In this document: piece by piece, positions 55,127-64,000 of the stretch | Layout of the letters: each line of letters starts with the position of its first letter | Position numbering within the stretch: position 1 is the stretch's first letter | Origin: Helicostylum pulchrum | Lineage: Eukaryota > Mucoromycota > Mucoromycetes > Mucorales > Mucoraceae | DNA length: 64,000 bases | Direction: 5' to 3' | Assembly: GCA_025677825.1 (NCBI GenBank) | Contig: JAIXMO010000023.1 | Span: 372,001-436,000 of the forward strand | The notes under the pieces: generated by a model | What the model was told of the DNA's origin: nothing | Seen by the model: the letters and a program-made list of their open reading frames with translations, nothing else | The model's database searches: none | Position numbers and translations under genes: made by a program

Positions 55127-57379
55127 TTACTTCTTCTTCCAGACAGCGTCACAGACTTGGACGACTTCCCACATAGGTCTAACATCATGAACTCTCATAA
55201 TATTAGCACCACCAGCAACACAAGCAGCCACTGCACCAGCAGTTCCAAAGGTTCTCTTTTCAGCCTCATTTACACCTGTGACACTACCTATAAATTTCTT
55301 ACGACTGATACCGACTAAAGAAGGAAGTCCGCGTAACAATGAATCTTGACCTTGAGACATATCGGCTAAATGACGCAGTAATTCCATATCTTGTTCTGCA
55401 GTCTTTGCAAAACCTACACCAGGATCAATGATAATATTCCAACGATGAACACCAGCAGCAATAGCTCTTTGAACTAGTACATTTAATACATAAGATACAT
55501 CACTAACAACATCATTGTTTTCATAGGTTGTGTTTTCTTCAGACATCATGGTTTGAGCATCGCCACGCATATGCATTAAGCAAACAGGTACTTGACATTC
55601 AGCCATGACTTGAAGCATCTTGGGATCACGAGAACCACCACTAATATCATTAATCAGACTAGCGCCGGCATCTACAGCAGCTTTAGCAACAGAGGCACGG
55701 AAGGTGTCAATAGAGATTGGTAAATCAAAGCCAGATTGACGTAACTTGGCAATAATAGGTACTACACGACGAATTTCTTCTTCTTCTGGGAAGCTGTCAT
55801 CGGCACCAGGACGAGTAGACATGCCACCAATATCGATAATATCAGCACCTTCTTCTTTCATACGCCATGCAGCGGCAGTAGCGGCTTCAATATCACTATG
55901 TTTACCACCATCTGAAAAGCTATCAGGTGTAACGTTCAAAATACCCATAATAAATGTCTTTTCGTTCCACTTCCATAATTGATTTTGAATAGGTGCTACT
56001 TTATCAATCTTGAGAGAACCTTGTTCACTTTCAGCAGTTACCTTTAATAATTGAGATAATAATTGACCGTTGGTTTTAAACAAGCGAGGGTGTTCCATAT
56101 CGCGAGCAATATCACAAAGTGGCCAAAGTACAAATTCTCGTTCAGCCATTAATTTATGAGGAATAATCAAGTGTTCACCATCTTCTAATACCAAATCATT
56201 ATAGAACAAAATATCAAGATCGATAGGTCTAGGCCCGTTTCTAAAGCTAGGAAGGCGACCTAAAGTGTTTTCGGTTTCCTTTAAATTTTCTAATAATTGA
56301 TGAGGGGTAAGACTAGTAGCGATTTTACAGACACCGTTCAAAAAAGCAGGTTGATCAATATAATACATGGGAGGAGTTTCATACAAGAAACTGGTATCCA
56401 ATACTACACTACTACATTCCTTTTCCAGCAAAGAAAATGCCTTATTGATATTATCGACACGATCACCAATATTGGATCCAAAGGCGATATAAGCAGTTTG
56501 GGTATAATTAGCAGGAACTTCTTTAGTATAATGCAATTTTCCAGCAGAATGAATAAACTTTTGGCCTGCCTTTTCTTCAGCTTCTAATACGCGTTTTAAC
56601 CAAACACGGTCACGGGTTACCTCAATACCAGAACAATCAGCAAATAAAATAGCACTAGGCTTTTCAACACGAACAGATATCTTGTTTACATGACACTTTT
56701 CAAGAGCTAAACGAGCGACGGTTACACCAAAGGCTTCAATTGTCTTGTACCCAGATGCTTCAATATGACGAGTCAAAGTACGAACAATGGTTCTTAAATT
56801 ATAAGCCTTGTTTTTATCATTGTCAGCAGCAGTGTTTAAACCACGAGGAAAAACTTTTAGATTGATAACGACTACTTGCTTCTCCTCACGTTCCCAAGGG
56901 TTGACACCCACAATTGTATGAAGACGTAAATCTCTTACAAAGATTTCATCCGCTACACCCAACCCTGATACTTGACCTGTTGTTTCCACAATATCCTTAT
57001 CTTCAAAATCTTCAATAGCACGAGCTAATTTGACACCAGAAGCAGCAGCGTGTAATAAAGCTTTAGGTTGTTCTACAGTCACTTGGGTTCTTTTGGCACC
57101 AAATTGAACACAGCAGAGTTTGACGACGGCGTGAGCTAAGGCCTCTAAAGAAGAAAATGTACAGGTTTCGCCCAACTTGGTTATAGCCTTTGTGACGTGA
57201 CCGTAATGAATGGTGTTTGTAACATGGTCTGTATCGCCAGCAGCGGATATATCAGTGAACAATTCAACAGAAATGACTACAGGTTGTGATTTAAGTCTTT
57301 GCCATGCTTCTACACCAGCTACATTCTTGAGAACCAAGTTCTTTACAAGGATTTTATCGTATTGATTCTCCTCTGCCAT
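55127..57379 (-). CDS. FOL1: trifunctional folate synthesis protein (DHNA aldolase - HPPK - DHPS)
   Basis: Intronless, 750 aa. Two tandem FolB dihydroneopterin-aldolase domains (about residues 8-120 and 140-255), as in other fungal FOL1 proteins. HPPK follows (about 295-450; AYIAFGSNIGDR, GPRPIDLDILFY). DHPS comes last (about 480-745; IMGILNVTPDSFSDGG, GADIIDIGGMSTRPGA, ISIDTFRASVAKAA, LINDISGG, IIDPGVGFAKT, GISRKKFIG, MRVHDV). It catalyses successive steps from dihydroneopterin to dihydropteroate and is the target of sulfonamides. In yeast the protein is mitochondrial; no clear targeting peptide is visible here. All active-site blocks are intact. Confidence 0.97.
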   Translation of the reverse strand: MAEENQYDKILVKNLVLKNVAGVEAWQRLKSQPVVISVELFTDISAAGDTDHVTNTIHYGHVTKAITKLGETCTFSSLEALAHAVVKLCCVQFGAKRTQVTVEQPKALLHAAASGVKLARAIEDFEDKDIVETTGQVSGLGVADEIFVRDLRLHTIVGVNPWEREEKQVVVINLKVFPRGLNTAADNDKNKAYNLRTIVRTLTRHIEASGYKTIEAFGVTVARLALEKCHVNKISVRVEKPSAILFADCSGIEVTRDRVWLKRVLEAEEKAGQKFIHSAGKLHYTKEVPANYTQTAYIAFGSNIGDRVDNINKAFSLLEKECSSVVLDTSFLYETPPMYYIDQPAFLNGVCKIATSLTPHQLLENLKETENTLGRLPSFRNGPRPIDLDILFYNDLVLEDGEHLIIPHKLMAEREFVLWPLCDIARDMEHPRLFKTNGQLLSQLLKVTAESEQGSLKIDKVAPIQNQLWKWNEKTFIMGILNVTPDSFSDGGKHSDIEAATAAAWRMKEEGADIIDIGGMSTRPGADDSFPEEEEIRRVVPIIAKLRQSGFDLPISIDTFRASVAKAAVDAGASLINDISGGSRDPKMLQVMAECQVPVCLMHMRGDAQTMMSEENTTYENNDVVSDVSYVLNVLVQRAIAAGVHRWNIIIDPGVGFAKTAEQDMELLRHLADMSQGQDSLLRGLPSLVGISRKKFIGSVTGVNEAEKRTFGTAGAVAACVAGGANIMRVHDVRPMWEVVQVCDAVWKKK

Positions 57380-57757
57380 AGTTTGAAGTACTTACGGGGA
57401 AAAAGAAGACAAGGGAATAAAAAAAAAGGGAAGATTTGCTTTTTTTTTATTCGCAGCATCTTAACCCAGAGATGTGATGCACTTTTTTTTATCGTGACTG
57501 GAGTTATCTGCCAATGAAATGGTATCTTTTTTTTTCACTTTGCGCAATTTCAGAATATCTTGAATGTAACCATTGGTCTAAAACCTTTGGTCGCATCTAT
57601 TTCATGCGAAAAAAAAAAAAGATCTTTTTTTTCTGGGTGCAATATCTTTTTACTGCTTTATTTTTTTTTTGGTAAATGTTAAGGGGAATGAAAGGCTGAA
57701 TCTATTTTTTTTTTTCTGTAAATCATTTGTATGTATATGTGAACAAAGTTTATTAGA

Positions 57758-57806
57758 TTTTGGAAAATAAGCTTAATCTTGGTCTGTTATACATTATTTT
57801 CCGAAA
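57758..57806 (-). other. hairpin downstream of the Fanzor gene, candidate guide-RNA or element end
   Basis: Arms 57758-57770 and 57794-57806 are 13-nt inverted repeats with one mismatch (a G:U pair in RNA), loop about 23 nt, roughly 170 bp beyond the Fanzor stop codon. In TnpB/Fanzor loci the guide RNA lies at or beyond the 3' end of the ORF, so this is a candidate, nothing more. Confidence 0.3.
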
Positions 57807-57825
57807 TTATTAGTTCACTTATCGA

Positions 57826-57925
57826 AAAAAAATAGGCTCACAAAATGAAAAAAATTAGGTTTACAATGTGAAAAAAAATTAGGTTCATAATGTGAAAAAA
57901 TTCAGGTTCATTATGCATTTGGTTA
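57826..57925. repeat. four imperfect ~23-bp tandem repeats
   Basis: Units of the form (A)n-TTAGGTTCATAATGTG are repeated about four times with one to three differences, immediately downstream of the Fanzor ORF. Confidence 0.75.
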
Positions 57926-57974
57926 AAACTTACTCTGTATCTTGATGGGTTACAGCGATAACTGCACGGGAAAA

Positions 57975-60074
57975 TTACTTTTTGTTTTGAGTGCCAGGGA
58001 TGGAGGAAGAAGCTGATGCTTTTCTTTCGAGGTTTGGTCTTGTTGTTGAAAGCGATTGGTTGTTTGTCTTGCGTACAAAACTTTCAGGCCTAATACCGTT
58101 TTCCCGCAAACTAAACAAAATATGTCTAAAATTCAATGTTGCAGCCATATCTCTGTTGTAAAAACGACGACGAACTAGAGATTCCTTGCTATATTGTAGA
58201 CAGTTTTCATTGGTACATCTACAAGTTTCAAACTGGTTGTCAGTTTCATAGTATTTTAGATATTAACATATTGTGTTTAACCTTAGCAAACCACGACATA
58301 TTACAGTAGGATTTTTAGTTCGTCTAAACGGCCTAGGGTTTTTAACTTCTTTAAATTTTTCTAAGGTAGTACCATCTTTGCAAGAAGGACATAATGAGGA
58401 AGTTTTGAACTCATCCAACAAATAGACCTTGAATCCTTCTTTTCTGAGCATGTTTCTTATTCCTACTCCTTTGGTGGGTTAGTGGTACTTCACATTTGCT
58501 GCGGTCCAGTTGCCTATGATAATTACAGAGTCTTGTCCAAACTTTTGTCTAAGCTTTTTAGCTAATCGCTGTTCTGATTGCTTCATGTTAATAATACTTG
58601 AAAGCTTCATTTTGCGAAAAGGTAAACGGTCAACAGCTCTGACTCCTGGAGATATATCTTCATTGATGTAGTAGTTGTTTAAGCCTTCAGACACATTTTC
58701 TCTAGCTTCTAGATATTTTACGAAATTTTCCTTGTTGACAGAAGTGGCATGATGGTAAGAAAAAGAAAGTTCAGCAGCGATCACTTCATCAGGCTTAAAA
58801 CGGTTATGGAGCTTTCTAAACTTTCTGGACTTTGTTTCAACTCCTTTCTGGTTACTTGTGTATCTGTAGACCATTTTGGTTTGGGAAGTGCTATTTTCAT
58901 GCATACAGTATAGTAGGTCTCTTCGACCGGGATCAACCAAAACGCATTTACCAACATCAGCAAGAAGGTCTTCTTTTTTTAGATCTTCTATATATTTGAA
59001 GGAATCTTTGTCTTCTAATTGTTTTTTACTCTTCTTACCGCCTCTTTTCCTTGGATCATAGTTCTGTTTAAGAATAGACACGCCTGCGCCGTCAGTATAT
59101 ATCATTCCTCTAAACTTCATTTGTTTATCAGGACCTTGTGGTTCCATTCCTTTTGAATTGAGATTAATAGCTCCACCCTAAACTACTTGCTTGTCCAGAT
59201 GCGTCAAGACCATGTTTTTTAAAATTTGAGTATTCAAAATTAAGGTGTCGATTGTCATATAGCAGGGAATAAACGTAGTTCTTATAGGAAAGCAGTTTAT
59301 AGATTTTCCACCTTGCAAAGCTTCACACGTTTTAGCGATTTGGTAATAAGCCCTTAAATGCTTTACAATATTTGCCTTGCAATCATAAAAGATGGAGCCT
59401 TTCTCGAACTTGTAATCTTCAGAGTAACAACCAATAAAACTTCTAATAATGTTCATATCATTTTGACCTAAAAATTCTGAAGTAGCATCCTCTAATTTTT
59501 TTGAAGATACAGCTAACTTGACTTTGTTCATTTGACTGTAAACGTTCCGTCTATCTTCTTTGGACTTGCCAGCCTCCTGTAACCTATCCTTCTTTTTCAT
59601 TATTAAGTTTAACATCTTCCTCAACTTGTTTCCAAAATTAGAAGTAACATTGTTGATATAAGCAGTACGGATTTTGGTTACTTCGTAGTTCGCTATCTGT
59701 TGTCCGTATTTTAGATCGATAGGTTTGTAGGATGTACGTTCAAGAAAAGTTTCTCTATGCTTGTTTATAATTATTTTGAATGTTTCCAGTTTCTCCGTTT
59801 TCTTTCGCTTTTCCATCTTGTACGCACTTAATAACGACATAAAGACTTCTCTGAAAAAATCCTCATTGATGAGATCTTCCAAATTGAATACATTATCGGT
59901 GTTATCATCCTCCAGCTCGTTAACAAATATAAATTTCAAAAAGAAGTATGTGTGTGTCACAGTGATATTAACATTCTTCACCAGTTCCATAAGACGCTGC
60001 TTGTATGCATCCTTCCAACCTATACCAGTAATTGAGCTTTTAATTACTACTAATTTCTGTGGCGGTTCCATCAT
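57975..60074 (-). pseudogene. Fanzor (eukaryotic TnpB-like RNA-guided nuclease) interrupted by three in-frame stops
   Basis: A single minus-strand frame of 699 codons from ATG 60074 to TAA 57975, without introns or frameshifts but with stops at 59180-59178 (TAG), 58481-58479 (TAA) and 58265-58263 (TAA). The N-terminal half is helical and Lys-rich. RuvC-I is VLVDPGRRDLLYC; IIIGNWTAANVKYH and, after the second stop, PTKGVGIRNML follow. Then DEFKTSSLCPSC and CRCTNENC give the zinc-binding Cys pairs, and RRRFYNRDMAATLNF is RuvC-III with its Asp. This matches Fanzor proteins, the eukaryotic relatives of transposon TnpB. Family knowledge: such nucleases cut DNA guided by an RNA from their own 3' region. 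As read here the gene is inactive unless stops are read through. Confidence 0.85.
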
Positions 60075-62627
60075 AAGAAAACAATAATGAAAAGAAAAAG
60101 AGGGGTTTGACATCATTATAACCTTTGCAAGTCACTGATGTATTTTTTGTTTAAGCCTTTTTGACTGATTAATTTTTTGATCCCATCGTTGTAAAAAGAC
60201 CAGTTAAAGTCATTGTCGTACTGTAGTATAATTACGCTAATAAATATAATAGTATTACGCTATACAATACTCATAAAGAAAATCCAACCGTTTTTAAAAG
60301 TCCTTGCATGGTAAGACTTGGAGGGGGGGAGGGATTGTTTTTGTCTTTTAGGGTGTCTCAATCAATGAAATCCCCTTATTTATGTCTGGCTGATGTTTGA
60401 AACACAGGCAAAACGCAATGTAAAAAAGAGAATCAGATTGTTAGGTGGAACACCAAGTGTACATTCATCGAGTATAACTGAAGTATGCTGCTTGTGTATC
60501 CCAAGTTGAACGATATTATTTCCTCGAACTTTGAAGCAATTTTTTTCAAAAAGTGCGCCAATAATTTAGGGAAATAGTGTATAAAACAACATATTCCGCT
60601 AATTACACAATCTTTGAATTTAAGTTTGTGTGACAGTAATGGCATTATTCCGTCAAAAAGATTTGTCACTTCTGTCCGTCAAATTTTATCATTTCGTTTT
60701 ATCTTTTGGATCTAAAAAAAAAAGAAGTATTTGGTGCGTTAAGTATATGTAAAGATTATCAAATAGTTTGGATGTGAGGAAAAATAAAAATATACCTCAA
60801 AGTGTATGTAAAACCTACTGACCAGATACTCGGAAACGTGTATTCCTATCTATAACAGAGTAATGAGTGTATTGTAAACACAAGAGAGAAAGGTAGGGAA
60901 CCAATATATGCAGCTATAAAAATGTATGGTATATTGAATAAAATCTATCTGGTTTTATGCATTGTCTTGTATCTTTCGGTATGTACGATATAAAATGGCA
61001 GTGAGGGCGTGCGTGTAAGGGAGACATGACCCTTTTTTTAGATGTGATACAAATCCTCTATAAATGCTACTGGAATTAGTGCAATGGGGCCATTAACAAC
61101 AAGCGATTAGTTATTAGCATTGACAAAGAAAAGGACGATCCATTTTTTTTCAGGGAGCGTGTACTTGAAAGGGTTTAACTTGAAATTTAATAAAATAACG
61201 TGTAAAGGGGATGAACAATAATCAAATATGCTATTGTACTTTATATTAACCACCAAAATAAACAATTTTTTGGAGTTAGTACTTTTATTTTTTGAAGTGT
61301 ACTAATATATAATTTGTTCTTTAAAAGGTGGAATTATCAAATAATAACTAAGATATTACTATTATTATTGAAACGGATAAATAACATCAAGTGGCAAAAA
61401 TAGTATATTCCCTTTTTTTTTTCCCGAGTAGTTTCATGTTGTGCTTGGTGAGTGTAATTAGATTAGTAGATCGGTGCATATGTGTGTACAACAACTGTCA
61501 TAATGTGCTATGAAGGAAAAAGGAAGGTTAATAGGTAAATAAATTGTTGTTCAGCGTATTTAGTGGAACTTTATCTCGGGTTTGACAAAAAATACATACT
61601 TGAATAAAAGAAAAGCTGGGGGATAGGGGAGGATAGTAACCCTTTAGAATAACTTAAGTCAACGCCACGAGGGTTAGTTTTTGTTAGCACAGGGCCGATA
61701 AAATAACCGCACTTGAGCAAATGCAAAATAAAGTACAGATGAAATGATTCTTTTTCTGATTTAAGAAACGGACGAACATTTTCCGTCTTCTCAAGTGGTA
61801 ATAGTGGTGTAAGTATACATATATTCTGAGAGATAGAGTACCAAAAGACTTCTTATGTAACGATACTTATCACAAGTTTAATATAAAACGTATAAGTACA
61901 GTGTAACAGCATCGGGTTAACCTTTTGGTGCGTTTTACCCAAATCAAGTAATTTTAAGTTGACCTCTATTCCAGGGGAAAATAGGAAACTGATTTAGGAC
62001 CTTTTTTTTTAAAGGAGATCCAATAACGAATACAGATCTAAAATTCTCAAAAGAGATGCCCGTATGGTATTTAGATTAAAATGTGTTTGACCAATAAGTG
62101 AAAAAGAAGGGGAGAAGGGTTTGCAGTCCCAAGGCATGTATTATATCATTCAACAAGAGAGCTCGTGCAGTGGCGGTTAAACGAATTAACCAAAAAATAT
62201 AAATGATCCAAAAAGAGGTCTTTTATCGTATGATGGTACACAAATCAAAGGGTGTAATTAATCATGTAATATGTATATACATGCTTGGACTAAAAAAAAC
62301 AACTTTTGCCTTGTTAAATAACCACCTTTATAATGCTGTATCAAGAACCACGTCTTTATTTTTTAATAAGAAAACAATGAATTCAAATGAGTGATTTTAA
62401 TTGATGGGTGAATAATATTACCGAAATTTATTTTGGAGGCGGACTTTATAGGAATAGCCGTGAATTCCACCAATGACAGGTTGTATAGGCCCGGATAGAT
62501 ATCTTGTAACAAGTGTAACAATGAAGTTCTCATGTCTACATATAAATATGATCTGGTTTAATCTCACACTTTTTTCTTTTTCTTTTTCTTTTTCTATTAC
62601 AAATCAGAAAATATATACAAATATATA
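60075..62627. other. gene-poor region between Fanzor and the MFS gene
   Basis: About 2.5 kb with only short chance ORFs (for example 60433-60669 minus, 62203-62394 plus). A direct repeat AGTATAATTACGCTA / AGTATTACGCTA lies near 60222-60260. The right end is promoter sequence for the MFS gene with a pyrimidine-rich leader (62570-62598). Confidence 0.5.
62541..62548 (+). promoter_or_regulatory. TATA-like element
   Basis: TATAAATA 87 bp before the ATG of the MFS transporter gene. Confidence 0.4.
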
Positions 62628-64000
62628 ATGGAATTAAATTCTACAGAAAAACATGTAGAAACTAAAACTACACACGAAACGCATGTGTTAACAAGTACGA
62701 AATCTGTTGACGAATTATATCAGGGCAGAGTTTCTTCAACTACATCTGGATCAGAAGAGAATGTAGCTACGCTAGAAGAAAATGCAGCAACTTTAGAAGG
62801 AAATGAAAAGTTAACTTTCAACACTAAAAGAGAATGGTTCGAGTTTTCTGTTTTAATTGTTGGTATTGTCTTGGCTATGTTTATGATGTCTCTTAATTCT
62901 ACAGTGGTTGCACCTGCTATGAGTATTATTGCTACAGAGTTAAATGCGCTTGAATCTCAAACTTGGATTGCTACTGCTTACCTTGTCGCTTTGAATTCTT
63001 TCCAACCTTTATCTGGCCGAGTAAGTATTTTTTTTTTCTCGCTTCATTTTTTTTAATGTGTTACTAACTATTTCGTTTGGTAATTAGTTTTCTGATATCT
63101 TTGGAAGGTATACAAGAGAAACAAAAAACAAAAAAACTCGTTCTATGTCACTAACTTTAAAGGCTATAATATAGAAAGAGCGTATTCATATTTGGTATTG
63201 TCTTATTCTTTGCTGGTTCTTTAATCAATGCTTTATCTACGAATATCGACATGTTGATTGCTGGTCGTACAATTCAAGGTTTTGGCGGTGGTGGTGTTAT
63301 GTCCATGACATTTATTATTGTCACTGATATTGCACCTGTTCATCTTTTACCTCGTTTCCAATCTATGCTTGCAGTTGTTTATGGTCTTGCTAGTGTTGTT
63401 GGTCCACTTCTCGGTAAATGGTGTTTTTTTTCTGATCCGCTAGTATCGGAGATACTAATGTTTATTTTATTTTATTTTTAGGTGGCGCTTTCGTCGATCA
63501 TGCTACTTGGCATTGGGATTTTTGGCTTAATGTTATTTTAGCTGCTATTGCATTTGTTATTATGGTGTTTTATTTAAAGGAACCTAAAGAAAAAACGCAA
63601 ACCTCTTTCATGTCTAAAATTAAGCGTGTTGACTGGCTTGGTACTTTGTTTTCTACTAGTTTTATTGTATGCTTATTATTAGCACTTAATTGGGGAAGCC
63701 CTTACGGGTAAGTGTTTTTTTTTAGTGAAACGAAAAACAACTAAATTTTTGTTTGTGTGTGTAGTTGGGGTAGTGCTCATGCTATTGGCCCATTTGTTGC
63801 TGCAGGCGTTTCTTTAATTGCTTTAATTTATGTTGAAGGTTGGGTTGCTCTCGATCCAGTAAGTTGACTATTTGTTAAAGTTCTCTTTTTTTTAACTAAT
63901 AGCCCTTTTTCTTTTGTATTAGCTTTTACCTGCTCGTGTATTATTAAATCCTCCAGTTACAATTGTTTATGGTTATATGATGTGCTTGGGTCTCACATTT
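62628..64000 (+). CDS. MFS transporter, DHA2 (14-helix) drug/H+ antiporter type, 5' part
   Basis: Six exons visible (62628-63020, 63088-63107, 63181-63413, 63482-63707, 63765-63858, 63923-64000 and beyond). A hydrophilic N-terminus of about 75 residues precedes the first helix. Family blocks: LAMFMMSLNSTVVAPAM, TWIATAYLVALNSFQPLSGR, FSDIFG, IAGRTIQGFGGGGVMSM, VYGLASVVGPLLGG, HWDFWLNVI. The LNSTVVAPAM (motif D1-like) and G-rich motif C are typical of DHA2 multidrug, siderophore or amino-acid exporters. The gene runs off the window about half-way. Exon 2 is only 20 nt. Confidence 0.85.

Larger units (their letters stand above)
57380..57974. other. intergenic region between FOL1 promoter and Fanzor 3' end
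   Basis: No coding signal. The FOL1 side has many T tracts. It contains the hairpin (57758-57806) and the tandem repeats (about 57826-57925) listed separately. Confidence 0.5.

Noticed and set aside
60222..60260. Possible terminal repeat of the Fanzor element
   Set aside because: The two similar words are direct, not inverted, and have no partner on the other side of the gene.
60433..60669. 78-codon minus-strand ORF in the gene-poor stretch near the Fanzor
   Set aside because: Considered as an element-associated gene, but there is no motif and no structural link to the Fanzor.
62203..62394. 63-codon plus-strand ORF upstream of the MFS gene
   Set aside because: No features; unlikely to be a real peptide gene.
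1..64000. tRNA, rRNA, CRISPR arrays, prokaryotic operons
   Set aside because: None seen; the introns and gene families show nuclear fungal DNA, so bacterial features such as ribosome binding sites do not apply. A tRNAscan or Rfam run could still find small RNAs missed by eye.

Overview
The window is AT-rich fungal nuclear DNA. Most genes are cut by short (about 45-100 bp) GT-AG introns, and long homopolymer tracts lie between and inside genes. Several recurring hypothetical families, a Fanzor, tyrosine-recombinase remnants and the overall gene style point to an early-diverging fungus of the Mucoromycota, most likely order Mucorales. This assignment is an inference from family recognition. I saw no rRNA, tRNA or CRISPR array.

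Layout. 0-3 kb: 3' end of a CCR4/NGL-type exonuclease, then a UHRF1-like UBL-PHD-SRA-RING protein. 3-7 kb: two minus-strand genes that look like an amino-sugar catabolic pair, an atypical hexokinase-family kinase of the GlcNAc-kinase type and a glucosamine-6-phosphate deaminase. 8.8-13.1 kb: a Drs2-type lipid flippase. 13.5 kb: a small secreted 22-cysteine protein. 14.6-17.2 kb: a Cue5-like CUE protein and a DUF1838 protein. 17.2-24.6 kb (minus strand): RAD54, an HSL-family hydrolase and a two-BIR Bir1/survivin-like protein.

24.7-35.6 kb is accessory and decayed. It holds a truncated DMT transporter, two diverged tyrosine-recombinase copies in divergent orientation around a short inverted repeat, an isolated C-terminal EF-1alpha fragment, a broken C2H2 gene, the intact small gene PYM, and a frameshifted member of what looks like an expanded Mucorales family.

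36.4-48 kb is normal gene-dense sequence: coactosin, a 2H phosphoesterase, an ARMC7-like gene whose stop codon overlaps that of its convergent neighbour, a full-length ABCC transporter, a single-PAH mini-protein, and an NDPK domain fused to a long disordered tail.

48.47-51.17 kb is a 2.7-kb element with about 250-bp terminal inverted repeats, TA flanks and nested 9-bp minisatellites. It carries an intact three-exon gene for a serine-recombinase-like (GYARxS) protein and is the best candidate for something undescribed. It lies just upstream of an amino-acid permease gene whose frame requires a 7-nt and a 3-nt microexon. The window ends with a UBE2W-like E2, the trifunctional folate gene FOL1, a Fanzor open in one frame except for three stops, 2.5 kb without visible genes, and the 5' part of a DHA2-type MFS transporter.

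Most exon models were checked by hand for reading-frame closure. The UBE2W model is the one intended gene that fails by one base. All family names come from motif recognition, not from a search.
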